Shown in pieces: positions 18,137-27,976 of a stretch of 64,000 nt of DNA (position 1 is the first letter of the stretch; each line of letters opens with the position of its first letter). A model generated the notes under the pieces. That model had not been told where the DNA came from and searched no databases. It saw nothing but the letters and a program-made list of their open reading frames with translations. Both the position numbers and the translations under genes were made by a program. This DNA is from Puniceibacterium sp. IMCC21224. GTDB lineage: Bacteria; Pseudomonadota; Alphaproteobacteria; Rhodobacterales; Rhodobacteraceae. The stretch lies in assembly GCF_001038505.1 (NCBI RefSeq), contig NZ_LDPY01000001.1, positions 2,604,001 through 2,668,000 on the forward strand, in the 5' to 3' direction.

Positions 18137-19227
18137 TCCTGCATTACTACTTTGCGCGCCGGTTTTTGCGGATGTTCCTCAGCGTGCTGATGGTGTTCTT
18201 TCTGTTTGTCGGGCTGCTGGATCTGGTCGATCAGATTCGTCGGTTCGATGCCTCTGTGACCTTTTCCGATGTGGTGGTGCTGACGCTGCTCAACACGCCG
18301 CAATCACTGTATCAGATGTTGCCGCTGGTGATGATCCTTGCGACCATCGCGCTGTTTCTGGGTCTGGCACGGTCATCCGAGCTTGTGGTTACACGGGCCT
18401 CGGGCCGGTCGGGCATGGCGGCGATTGTCGCGCCGGCCATGGTTGCCGCAGTGATCGGTGCCCTCGCAGTCGGGATGGGGAACCCGATTGTGGCGGCAAC
18501 CTCGAAACGCTATGTCCAGATGGCTGAAACCTTTGAGAATGGCGGAACGGATGTTCTGTCCATCGGGGCCGAGGGGCTGTGGCTGCGCCAGGGCGACGCC
18601 GAAGGCCAGACTGTAATCCGCGCCAGCCGCGCCAACCCCGAGGCCACGATCCTGTATGATGTCAGCTTTGTGCAATATGCCCCTCAGCGTGGTCCGGTCC
18701 GCAGGCTTCAGGCCGCATCGGCCGAATTGCAAACCGGGCGCTGGGTGCTGCGCGACGCCAAGTCCTGGCCGCTGGGCACCGGCGAGAACCCAGAAATCGC
18801 CGCGACGCGGGACGTGATGTTCACCCTGCCTTCAACCCTGACGCAGGACAGCATCCGTGACCGGTTCGGCGACCCGTCTGTGGTGTCAATCTGGGATCTG
18901 CCCGCCTATATTGCCGATCTGGAACAGGCCGGATTTTCTGCACGCCGCCATCAAGTCTGGTTGCAGATGGAGCTGGCACGGCCGCTGTTCCTTGTTGCGC
19001 TTGTCCTGCTGGGGGCCGGGTTCACTATGCGCCATAGCCGCTTGGGGCGGACCGGAATTGCGGTTCTGGCGGCGATCATGCTGGGCTTTGGGTTGTATTA
19101 CATCCGCAATTTCGCGCAGATCCTCGGCGACAACGGCCAGATCTCACCAATTCTCGCGGCCTGGGCGCCGCCTCTGGCGTCGCTCTTGCTGGCGATCGGG
19201 ATCATCTTGCATATGGAGGATGGCTGA
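18133..19227 (+). CDS. lptG: LPS export ABC transporter permease LptG
   Basis: The 364-residue partner permease of LptF, with the same plan of three helices, a periplasmic jellyroll and three helices. The N-terminus MILHYYFARRFLRMFLS and the last helix pair near TGIAVLAAIMLGFGLYYIRNF are typical. ATG 18133 overlaps the lptF TGA (ATGA) and its own stop overlaps the lptD ATG, so the three are tightly coupled. The ATPase lptB is not in this window. Confidence 0.95.
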   Translation: MILHYYFARRFLRMFLSVLMVFFLFVGLLDLVDQIRRFDASVTFSDVVVLTLLNTPQSLYQMLPLVMILATIALFLGLARSSELVVTRASGRSGMAAIVAPAMVAAVIGALAVGMGNPIVAATSKRYVQMAETFENGGTDVLSIGAEGLWLRQGDAEGQTVIRASRANPEATILYDVSFVQYAPQRGPVRRLQAASAELQTGRWVLRDAKSWPLGTGENPEIAATRDVMFTLPSTLTQDSIRDRFGDPSVVSIWDLPAYIADLEQAGFSARRHQVWLQMELARPLFLVALVLLGAGFTMRHSRLGRTGIAVLAAIMLGFGLYYIRNFAQILGDNGQISPILAAWAPPLASLLLAIGIILHMEDG

Positions 19228-21380
19228 TGCGGCGTCTGATTGCCCTGTTCTGGCTGCTGGCCACACCTCTTGCGGCGCAGCAAAATGACGCGCAGCCAGA
19301 CGCGGCGCTGCTGATCGCTGATCTGGTGCAGGTCGAGGGCGAGACACGGCTGATCGCGTCTGGCAACGTCGAGGCGCTGTATGATGGCACCCGACTGACC
19401 GCGACGCAAATCGTCTATGACAGCGAGACAGACCGCCTGACCCTGACCGGCCCGATCCGCATCACCGACCCGCAGGGCAACGTGCTGGTGGCGGATAGCG
19501 GCCAGATCGATTCCGGGATCGAAAACGGCCTGCTGAACGGTGCCCGCATGGTGCTGGACGAACAATTGCAGATCGCGTCAGTCGAGGCGCGCCGCGTTGG
19601 TGGCCGCTATACCCAGCTTAGCCGCGTGGCGGTGACCTCGTGCCAGGTGTGCGGCGACACCTCTGCGCCACTGTGGCAGATCCGCGCCACACGGGTCGTG
19701 CATGACCAGCTGGAACGCCAGCTATATTTCGAGAACGCGACACTGCGGGTGTTGGATGTGCCGGTGTTCTACATCCCCTACATGCGCCTGCCCGATCCCA
19801 CATTGGACCGGGCACGGGGATTCCTGATCCCGTCGATCCGGTCGACCACATTGCTGGGGTTTGGCATCAAGACGCCGTATTTCATCCCGATTGGTGATCA
19901 TCAGGACATCACACTGACACCCTATCTGTCGCAGGAAACCCGCACGCTTGAGGCGCGCTATCGCCGCGCGTTCCGCAATGGCGCGATTGAGCTGAACGGC
20001 GCGCTGACTCAGGACACGCTGATTCCGCAGGACACGCGCGGGTATTTCTTTGCCGAAGGTCTGTTTGACCTGCCCCGCGATTTCAAGCTGAGCTTTAGCA
20101 TCGAAACCTCATCGGACGAGGCTTACCTGAACGATTACGACTATTCAGGTGCCGACCGCCTGGAGAGCGAGCTGGTCATCAGTCGCGTGCGCCGGGATGA
20201 GTACATTTCGGGTGGAATCATCCACTACAACAGCCTGCTCGATGGCGACAGCAACGCCACGCAACCGTCGATCATCACCGACCTGCAATACGAACGACGC
20301 CTGTTTCCGCGTCGGATTGGCGGCGAGCTGCGGTTTTCCGCCGTGGCGCACAACCATTATCGCTATTCCGACGATGATGTGGACGGCACCGACGACGACA
20401 GCATCGTTGACGGTCGCGACGTCACCCGCCTGACCACCGATATCAGCTGGCGCGACCGCTGGACCCTGCCCGGCGGCATCCGCGCCGGGGCGCTCGGGCA
20501 GCTGTGGGTCGATCGTTTCTGGATCAATCAGGACGCAACCAGTCCGAACGATGTCAGCCAGGTCACCCCCGCCGCCTCGGTCGAGTTGCGCTGGCCCTGG
20601 ACCAAAAGTGGCACTGACGGCGCGCATTACCTGATCGAGCCGGTGGCACAACTGGGCTGGGTCGGTGGTGACAGGCTCAACGTGCCGAATGACGAAAGCA
20701 CCCGCTCGGAGTTCAGCGAGGGGAATTTGTTGTCGCTGTCACGCTTTGCCGCGCCCGACCGGCGCGAACGTGGCCGCCTTTCGGCGCTTGGCGTGCGGTT
20801 CCTGCGCGACGACCCTGATGGCTGGGCCGCCGGGCTGACCCTGGGCCGGGTCTGGCACGAAGAATACGACAGCGCTTTTTCCCGCTCTTCCGGCCTGTCG
20901 AATACGACGTCAGATTTCCTTGTCGCCGGGCATCTGGCAACGCAGGACGGGCTGCGCTTTTCGGCGCGCGGGCTGTTTGACACCGACAATCTGCGCATCG
21001 ACAAGGCCGAGGCCCGGGCCGGCTGGGCGAATGATCGCATGGATCTGACCGCTTCATATGTGTTGCTGGTCACCGACCCGGACGAAGACCGCGATCAGGC
21101 GGTGTCGGAATGGACCTTTGAGGGGCGCTATGAATTCACCCCGCGCTGGGCGGCGGAAACCGAAGTCCGCTATGATCTGGCCGACAAACGCTATGACAAG
21201 GCCGCCCTCGACATCGAATACCAGAACGAATGCGCGCAGGTGACCTTTTCGGTCTCGCGCAAGTTCGCATCCTCAACTAACCTTGAACCATCGACCGATT
21301 TCGGACTGACCGTCGCGCTGAAAGGCTTCAGCACCGGCGGCAGCGCCAAGGAGTACCGCCGCTCATGCAGCACCAGATGA
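19227..21380 (+). CDS. lptD: LPS-assembly protein LptD
   Basis: A 717-residue outer-membrane protein that inserts LPS into the outer leaflet with LptE. A signal peptide ends at AAQ (about residue 18), then comes the OstA/LptA-like domain (LIASGNVEALYDGTRLTATQIVYD, about 45-70) and a long C-terminal beta-barrel. Cys residues in TSCQVCGDTSAP and near the C-terminus (QNECAQ, YRRSCS) could make the disulfides needed for maturation. Shorter than E. coli LptD, but usual for Rhodobacterales. Confidence 0.94.
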   Translation: MRRLIALFWLLATPLAAQQNDAQPDAALLIADLVQVEGETRLIASGNVEALYDGTRLTATQIVYDSETDRLTLTGPIRITDPQGNVLVADSGQIDSGIENGLLNGARMVLDEQLQIASVEARRVGGRYTQLSRVAVTSCQVCGDTSAPLWQIRATRVVHDQLERQLYFENATLRVLDVPVFYIPYMRLPDPTLDRARGFLIPSIRSTTLLGFGIKTPYFIPIGDHQDITLTPYLSQETRTLEARYRRAFRNGAIELNGALTQDTLIPQDTRGYFFAEGLFDLPRDFKLSFSIETSSDEAYLNDYDYSGADRLESELVISRVRRDEYISGGIIHYNSLLDGDSNATQPSIITDLQYERRLFPRRIGGELRFSAVAHNHYRYSDDDVDGTDDDSIVDGRDVTRLTTDISWRDRWTLPGGIRAGALGQLWVDRFWINQDATSPNDVSQVTPAASVELRWPWTKSGTDGAHYLIEPVAQLGWVGGDRLNVPNDESTRSEFSEGNLLSLSRFAAPDRRERGRLSALGVRFLRDDPDGWAAGLTLGRVWHEEYDSAFSRSSGLSNTTSDFLVAGHLATQDGLRFSARGLFDTDNLRIDKAEARAGWANDRMDLTASYVLLVTDPDEDRDQAVSEWTFEGRYEFTPRWAAETEVRYDLADKRYDKAALDIEYQNECAQVTFSVSRKFASSTNLEPSTDFGLTVALKGFSTGGSAKEYRRSCSTR

Positions 21381-22618
21381 CCCGCCCCCCGTTTCGCAGC
21401 CTGCCCCGCCTTTGTGCCGTGGTTCTGGGCGCATTCTTTGTACTTGCTTTGCCCGTGGGCAGCCGGGCGCAGGGGCTGTTTGCCCCGGCGATCACAGTCA
21501 ATGACGCGGTCATCACCGGCTTTGAGCTGGAACAGCGCGCCCTGATGCTGAAGTTGCTGAACGCGCCGGGTGACCCAAGCACGCTGGCGCGCGAACAGCT
21601 GATCGACGACAGGCTGCGGGTGCAGGCCGCCAAGGCAGCCGGACTGGTCCCCGCCGAAGAAGAAGTGCTGGACGGCATGACCGAGTTTGCCAGCCGGGCG
21701 CAACTCTCGCGCGAAGAGTTCGTCGAATCTCTTGGCGCGTCGGGCGTGGCCGAACAGACCTTCCGTGACTTCGTGATCGCGGGCGTGGCATGGCGACAGC
21801 TGGTGCAGGCGCGCTTTGGCCCCCGTGTGCGGATCAACGAGGCCGAGATCGACCGCGCCCTTTCCAGCGGTGGCAGCGGTGCCGGTTCCGTGCGGGTTCT
21901 GCTGTCCGAGATTATCATGCCGGCCCCCCCACCCGAGGCAGAAGCCGTCCGTGCCCGGGCGCAGCAGATCGCGCAATACACAACCGAGGCCGAATTTTCG
22001 GCTGCGGCACGCAAATATTCGGCCACCGCATCGCGCGGCGCTGGCGGGCGTCTGCCCTGGCAGAACCTGTCGGACCTGCCGCCGGTCCTGCAACCTTTGG
22101 TGCTGGGCCTGGCACCGGGCAAAGTGACAGCGCCGCTGCCTATTCCCGACGCCGTGGCACTGTTCCAGCTGCGTGGGATCGAAGAAACGGGCTATACCGC
22201 GCCCGAAATCACCGCCGTGGAATACGCAGCCTATTACATGCCCGGCGGTCGCAGTTCCGACACACTGGCCCGCGCCCGTGTGCTGGCAGGCAAAGTGGAC
22301 CGGTGCGACGACTTGTATGGTGCCGCCAAAGGGCAGCCCGAGGAGGTGCTTGAGCGCGGCAGCAAGGCGCCCGCCGATATCCCCACCGACATCGCCATAG
22401 AACTAAGCAAGCTGGACCCCGGCGAAGTCTCGACAGCGCTGACCCGTGCCAACGGACAGACACTGGTGTTCCTGATGCTGTGCGGGCGCAGTACCGCGAT
22501 CAGCGCAGATGCCTCGCGTGAGGATCTGGCCATCGGTCTGCGCAACCGCCAGCTTGGATCTCAGGCCGACAGCTATCTTGCCGCGTTGCGCGCCGACGCC
22601 CGCATCACCGAGCGATGA
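21365..22618 (+). CDS. surA: Periplasmic peptidyl-prolyl isomerase/chaperone SurA
   Basis: A 417-residue secreted chaperone that escorts outer-membrane proteins, probably including LptD encoded just upstream. The signal peptide runs to SRAQG (about 36). The SurA N-terminal chaperone segment ITVNDAVITGFELEQRALML follows. One parvulin-like domain spans about 175-280 (RVLLSEIIMP, AAARKYSATASRGAGGRLPW). AAGGAG lies eleven bases upstream of the ATG, inside lptD, which it overlaps by 16 bases. Confidence 0.93.
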   Translation: MQHQMTRPPFRSLPRLCAVVLGAFFVLALPVGSRAQGLFAPAITVNDAVITGFELEQRALMLKLLNAPGDPSTLAREQLIDDRLRVQAAKAAGLVPAEEEVLDGMTEFASRAQLSREEFVESLGASGVAEQTFRDFVIAGVAWRQLVQARFGPRVRINEAEIDRALSSGGSGAGSVRVLLSEIIMPAPPPEAEAVRARAQQIAQYTTEAEFSAAARKYSATASRGAGGRLPWQNLSDLPPVLQPLVLGLAPGKVTAPLPIPDAVALFQLRGIEETGYTAPEITAVEYAAYYMPGGRSSDTLARARVLAGKVDRCDDLYGAAKGQPEEVLERGSKAPADIPTDIAIELSKLDPGEVSTALTRANGQTLVFLMLCGRSTAISADASREDLAIGLRNRQLGSQADSYLAALRADARITER

Positions 22619-23601
22619 CCAAAGGGGCGGGCGCACCGGCGCCCATCGCGCTAAGTTGCGGTGAACCCGCGGGCATTGGCCCGGAACTGGCGGTGGCAGC
22701 ATGGTCGGCCCTGCGTGGCGAAGTTCCGTTCTTTTGGATTGGTGACGCCGCGCATCTGCCTGCCAATGCAACCTCGGTTCAGATCACGGCGCCAGAGCAG
22801 GCCATGAACGCCGCCAGCGCCGGACTTCCGGTGCTGCATATGCCGTTTGCCGGAGCGCGTACGCCTGGCCGTCCGCAACCTGCACAGGCTCAGGGCGTGA
22901 TAGATGCGATCACGCGCGGGGTGGCACTGGTGCGCGCCGGGGCGGCGTCAGCCTTGTGTACGCTGCCGATTCACAAGCAGGCGTTGCAGGACGGTGCCGG
23001 CTTTGCCTTTCCCGGCCATACCGAGTTTCTTGCCCATCTCGCAAATGTCGGCGAAGTGGTGATGATGCTGGCGTCGGATCAGCTGCGTGTGGTACCGGCC
23101 ACCATCCATATCCCGCTGTCCGAGGTGCCCGCAGCACTGACGACCGATCTTTTGACTGCGCGCCTGCGCATCACTCATGCGGCGCTGATCGCGCAGTTTG
23201 GAATTGCGGCGCCGCGCATCGCTGTTGCCGGCCTAAACCCCCATGCGGGCGAAGGCGGCAAGATGGGGCACGAAGAAATCACGCTGATCACCCCCGCGCT
23301 GGACGCACTGAGGGCCGAAGGTATGGACCTGCGCGGGCCGCTATCCGCCGACACGATGTTCCACGCCGCCGCCCGCGCCAGCTATGATGCAGCGGTTTGC
23401 ATGTATCACGATCAGGCTTTGATCCCGATCAAGACGCTGGATTTTGACCGGGGCGTGAATGTCACCTTAGGTTTGCCGTTCATCCGCACCTCGCCCGACC
23501 ACGGCACCGCCTTTGACATCGCAGGCACTGGACAGGCCAACGCCAGTTCAACCATCGAGGCGCTGCGTATGGCTTGGCGCCTTGCCCATGGGGCGCATTG
23601 A
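22615..23601 (+). CDS. pdxA: 4-hydroxythreonine-4-phosphate dehydrogenase
   Basis: A 328-residue NAD-dependent enzyme of the DXP-dependent pyridoxal phosphate pathway. The start LSCGEPAGIGPELAV, TLPIHKQALQDGAGFAFPGHTEFLA, the metal-binding VAGLNPHAGEGGKMGHEE and the C-terminal MYHDQALIPIKTLDFDRGVNVTLG region (here quoted in two overlapping pieces) define the family. Its ATG overlaps the surA stop. It is the last gene of the lpt operon; ksgA, which often follows, is absent here. Confidence 0.95.
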   Translation: MTKGAGAPAPIALSCGEPAGIGPELAVAAWSALRGEVPFFWIGDAAHLPANATSVQITAPEQAMNAASAGLPVLHMPFAGARTPGRPQPAQAQGVIDAITRGVALVRAGAASALCTLPIHKQALQDGAGFAFPGHTEFLAHLANVGEVVMMLASDQLRVVPATIHIPLSEVPAALTTDLLTARLRITHAALIAQFGIAAPRIAVAGLNPHAGEGGKMGHEEITLITPALDALRAEGMDLRGPLSADTMFHAAARASYDAAVCMYHDQALIPIKTLDFDRGVNVTLGLPFIRTSPDHGTAFDIAGTGQANASSTIEALRMAWRLAHGAH

Positions 23602-24381
<780 letters not shown>

Positions 24382-24431
24382 CCATCACACACCAGACCAC
24401 AGTTTCGAAAAGACAGAAAAGGACACAGGGA

Positions 24432-25838
24432 ATGAGCAATGAAGCAGTTCTCAAACTGATTGCGGATGAAGGTATCGACTATGTCGATATCCGCTTTACC
24501 GATCCCCGCGGCAAACTCCAGCACGTGACCGTTGTCGCGGACCTCGTGGACGAGGATTTCCTTGATGACGGTTTCATGTTCGACGGCTCGTCGATCGCCG
24601 GCTGGAAGTCCATCGAAGCTTCGGACATGAAGCTGATGCCCGACACGGAAAGTGTTTACATCGACCCGTTCTACGCCGAAAAAACGCTGTGCATCCATTG
24701 CTCGGTTGTAGAACCCGACACCGGCGAAGCGTATGACCGTGATCCGCGCGGCACCGCGGAAAAGGCCGAGGCTTATCTCAAGTCTTCCGGCATTGGCGAC
24801 GTGTCCTACTGGGGCCCCGAGGCCGAATTCTTCCTGTTCGACGACGTGCGTTATTGCAACAAGATGAACAAAGTGTCCTACGAAGTCGACGCGCTGGACG
24901 CGGCCTGGAATTCCGACACCGAATACGAGATGGGCAACACCGGCCACCGTCCCGGCATCAAGGGCGGCTATTTCCCGGTCAACCCGATCGACGACGGTCA
25001 GGACATCCGCGCCGAAATGCTCTCGACCATGAAACGTCTGGGCATGAAGGTCGACAAGCATCACCACGAGGTGGCGTCGTGCCAGCACGAGCTGGGTCTG
25101 ATCTTTGGCACGCTGACCAAACAGGCGGATGAGCTTCAGAAGTACAAGTATGTCATCCACAACGTGGCGCAGGCCTACGGCAAATCGGCAACCTTTATGC
25201 CCAAGCCGATCTATGGCGACAACGGCACTGGCATGCACTGCAACATGTCGATCTGGAAAGACGGCAAGCCGCTGTTTGCCGGCGACAAGTACGCTGACCT
25301 CAGCTCTGAGGCGCTGTGGTTCATCGGCGGTATCCTGAGCCATGCCAAGTCGCTGAACGCGTTCACCAACCCGTCGACCAACAGCTACAAGCGTCTGATC
25401 CCCGGCTTTGAAGCACCCGTTCTGCGCGCCTATTCGGCCAGCAACCGGTCGGGCTGTGTACGAATCCCGTGGACAGATTCGCCGAAAGCCAAACGCGTCG
25501 AGGCACGATTCCCCGATCCCGCAGCAAACCCGTATCTGTGTTTCTCTGCCCTTCTGATGGCCGGCCTTGACGGCATCAAGAACAAGATCGACCCGGGCGA
25601 GGCGATGGACAAGAACCTCTATGATCTGCCCCCCGAAGAACTGGCCGGCATCCCGACGGTTTGCGGCAGCTTGCGCGAGGCGATGGAAGAGCTGACAAAA
25701 GACCACGAATACCTGCTTGCAGGTGACGTGTTCACCAAAAGCCAGATCGAGGGCTACATGGCGCTCAAGATGGAAGAAATCGAATTGTACGAGCACACGC
25801 CCCACCCGGTCGAGTTCGGCATGTACTATAGCTGCTGA
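24432..25838 (+). CDS. glnA: Glutamine synthetase type I
   Basis: A 468-residue dodecameric enzyme that makes glutamine from glutamate and ammonia. Visible signatures are [18 protein letters not shown] (split by the usual loop), the ATP region [33 protein letters not shown] and the adenylylation site Tyr in [10 protein letters not shown] near residue 397, so it is a GSI-beta form under GlnE control. An AGGGA ribosome site precedes the ATG. A strong intrinsic terminator follows. Confidence 0.98.
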   Translation: MSNEAVLKLIADEGIDYVDIRFTDPRGKLQHVTVVADLVDEDFLDDGFMFDGSSIAGWKSIEASDMKLMPDTESVYIDPFYAEKTLCIHCSVVEPDTGEAYDRDPRGTAEKAEAYLKSSGIGDVSYWGPEAEFFLFDDVRYCNKMNKVSYEVDALDAAWNSDTEYEMGNTGHRPGIKGGYFPVNPIDDGQDIRAEMLSTMKRLGMKVDKHHHEVASCQHELGLIFGTLTKQADELQKYKYVIHNVAQAYGKSATFMPKPIYGDNGTGMHCNMSIWKDGKPLFAGDKYADLSSEALWFIGGILSHAKSLNAFTNPSTNSYKRLIPGFEAPVLRAYSASNRSGCVRIPWTDSPKAKRVEARFPDPAANPYLCFSALLMAGLDGIKNKIDPGEAMDKNLYDLPPEELAGIPTVCGSLREAMEELTKDHEYLLAGDVFTKSQIEGYMALKMEEIELYEHTPHPVEFGMYYSC

Positions 25839-25864
25839 TCCCATTGGCAGTCTGAACAGTGAAA

Positions 25865-25890
25865 GGCGTCCCTGCTGGGGCGCCTTTTTT
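25865..25890 (+). terminator. Intrinsic terminator of glnBA
   Basis: GGCGTCCC (25865-25872) pairs with GGGGCGCC (25877-25884), one G-T pair, around the tetraloop TGCT, followed by six T residues. It lies 26 bases after the glnA stop. Confidence 0.92.
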
Positions 25891-26023
25891 ACGATTGTGC
25901 CGAACTGACGGGCGGGGTGGTGCGATGCGGATCGGCGGTTAAACAGCCAGTCGGAAATCCCGACTTTGCCATGCTGCGATTTAGGGCTATTCTTATTACA
26001 AAAGAAGTATCCCGGAGGGCCAT

Positions 26024-26818
26024 ATGCGCCGCGTTTTGATCATTTTTGGTTTCAGTCTGTTCATGTCCACCCCGACCCTGGCCGCGCAATGCGGCAATTC
26101 CGGTGCGGGTTTCGAAACATGGAAAACCGCCTTTGCCCGCGAGGCTCAGTCGGCCGGTGTAGGTCAGCGCGGCTTGCAGGCTCTGGCCAGCACCCGCTAT
26201 TCCAACAGCACCATCAGCGCCGACCGCAACCAAAAGAGTTTTAAATACTCGCTCGACAAATTCCTCAAGATACGCGGCGCGGATACGATTGTGGCACAGG
26301 GCCGCAAACGCTTGGCCCGCAACCCCGACTTTTACGGCGCGCTGGAACAGCGGTATGGTGTACCTGCAGGCGTGCTGATTGCCATTCACGGCATGGAGAC
26401 AGCCTTTGGCGGCTTCATGGGGGACAGCTCGGTTGTTTCGGCGATCACGACGCTGGCTTATGATTGCCGCCGCTCGGCGTTTTTTGTCCCGCATGCGATC
26501 GGAGCGCTTAAGCTGGTCGATCACGGTTCGATCACGACCGACACCCGTGGTGCAAAACATGGCGAACTGGGCCACACTCAGTTTCTGCCCGGCAACGCCC
26601 TGCAATATGGTGTGGACGGCAACGGTGACGGTCGCGTGGATTTCTACAATGAGACCGACGCCATGGCATCGACCGCCAATTTCCTGCGGCAAAAGGGCTG
26701 GCGCCCCGGCGTCGGCTATCAGGAAGGTCAGCCAAATTTCAACGTGATCAAGGACTGGAATGCGGCCACCGTCTATCAAAAAGCGATTGCGCTGATGGCG
26801 GCCCGCATTCAAGGATAG
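26024..26818 (+). CDS. Lytic murein transglycosylase (MltB/SLT_2 family)
   Basis: A 264-residue exported muramidase. The signal peptide ends near LAAQC (about residue 21-23); a Cys at 23 might suggest a lipoprotein, but the lipobox is imperfect. The MltB fold is seen in FETWKTAFAREAQSAGV, YGVPAGVLIAIHGMETAFGGFMGD (catalytic Glu in HGMETAFG) and GHTQFLPGNALQYGVDGNGDG. It lacks the peptidoglycan-binding tail of longer members. GGAGG precedes the ATG. Monocistronic. Confidence 0.9.
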   Translation: MRRVLIIFGFSLFMSTPTLAAQCGNSGAGFETWKTAFAREAQSAGVGQRGLQALASTRYSNSTISADRNQKSFKYSLDKFLKIRGADTIVAQGRKRLARNPDFYGALEQRYGVPAGVLIAIHGMETAFGGFMGDSSVVSAITTLAYDCRRSAFFVPHAIGALKLVDHGSITTDTRGAKHGELGHTQFLPGNALQYGVDGNGDGRVDFYNETDAMASTANFLRQKGWRPGVGYQEGQPNFNVIKDWNAATVYQKAIALMAARIQG

Positions 26819-26917
26819 TCGCGCAATATCCGCAGCATTGTCGCGGGGAGGCCGTATTTTCACCCAGATTCGTCGCAATAGTTAACCTATGTATAACCGC
26901 AGACGGATAATTTTGTG

Positions 26918-27871
26918 ATGACGCGTCCTGTGAATGCCTATGCCGCGCTGATCATGCCCGATTCCACAGATTTGGAGCCGGGCAAGTATCTTGAGATTGC
27001 ACGCGACGTTCTGGCCACGTTGGATTGCCCGCGCGGCGACCCGCCTTTGGTGTCATCGCGGCGCTGTCATACGGCGGGTGAGACGCTTGACCTCGCGGTG
27101 CGGGTTGAACTGGATCAGCCCGACCGGCCCCCCCGGATCGTGATCGAGGCGCGGGCGTTTCGCGATGCAGCCTATAGTGACGAACATGGCGCGCAGGTGC
27201 TGTCGGATATTGTGCTCGCGGCCTTTGCCCTCTGCAATGCAGAGCTGGTGGAGTGGGACAATCGCGATGTCCGCCTCGACCGAGGCGAATTCATCGCGTT
27301 GCGACGGTATGTGTCGCCGCGTCGCACCCCGGTTGTTGCTCTGGTCACGCCCCCTGTGGTCCCCCAGACGGCTTCCAATATGCAACCCCTGCACCAAAAA
27401 CCGTCCTGGGGCTACGCCAAAGACAAGATCCCGCAGATCGCAGAAGCGCCACGCCGCGCCACCATTTTGTCAGCCCCGCGAGATCAACAGATGGATGACG
27501 ATCTAGAGCGGCGCCTGATCCGCCGGTTCTGCATCGAGCTGGCCGAAGAGCCGCCTGCCTCAGTGATCGAGCGGTCGCAACCAACCCCGTCCAAAGCCAG
27601 GGTCGCGCGGACTGCGGTTGCCGACTCTGCCGATCATTTCGTCGCGGATACGGACTCAACGATTCCCCGCGAAGCTCAGACGAACGACCGTGCCGCGAGA
27701 CGCCCAATGCTGGCCTCCACGCTGACCGATGTCGCACGGAAGGTAATCGAAACTTATCTGCCGCACATCCGGCTGCGCTTTGCCGCGCAAGTCGCGTCGA
27801 TCGCGATGCTGTTTGTGATGCTACAAACCACCAATTCCCTTGGATCGGTACTGGCGTTGGTTCTGCCCTAA
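26918..27871 (+). CDS. Unknown protein with a C-terminal membrane helix
   Basis: About 317 residues, no family recognised. The N-terminal 130 residues look like a compact alpha/beta domain (ALIMPDSTDLEPGKYLEIARDVL, RIVIEARAFRDAAYSDEHGAQVLSDIVLAAFALCNA). The middle (about 140-265) is rich in Pro, Arg, Ser and Ala and probably disordered. Near the C-terminus is an Arg-flanked hydrophobic stretch VASIAMLFVMLQTTNSLGSVLALVLP, quoted here as two parts: VASIAMLFVMLQ and LGSVLALVLP. This suggests a tail-anchored inner-membrane protein. GTG 26915 and ATG 26918 are both possible starts, neither with a good ribosome site. Confidence 0.65.
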   Translation: MTRPVNAYAALIMPDSTDLEPGKYLEIARDVLATLDCPRGDPPLVSSRRCHTAGETLDLAVRVELDQPDRPPRIVIEARAFRDAAYSDEHGAQVLSDIVLAAFALCNAELVEWDNRDVRLDRGEFIALRRYVSPRRTPVVALVTPPVVPQTASNMQPLHQKPSWGYAKDKIPQIAEAPRRATILSAPRDQQMDDDLERRLIRRFCIELAEEPPASVIERSQPTPSKARVARTAVADSADHFVADTDSTIPREAQTNDRAARRPMLASTLTDVARKVIETYLPHIRLRFAAQVASIAMLFVMLQTTNSLGSVLALVLP

Positions 27872-27944
27872 GTCCACGCGCGACACGCATGGCCCGGGAT
27901 CAATTTATACCGTCCATAGTGCTGATTATTAATGATAATATTCG

Positions 27945-27963
27945 CCTATCGGTCGCCGATAGG
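27945..27963. terminator. Hairpin between convergent genes
   Basis: A perfect eight-base inverted repeat, CCTATCGG and CCGATAGG with a three-base loop, sits 13 bases past the stop of the response-regulator gene on the minus strand and 73 bases past the unknown gene on the plus strand. The minus-strand exit reads CGAATATTATC, AT-rich without a proper U-tract, so it is a probable but not certain terminator. Confidence 0.5.
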
Positions 27964-27976
27964 TGGCATTCATATA

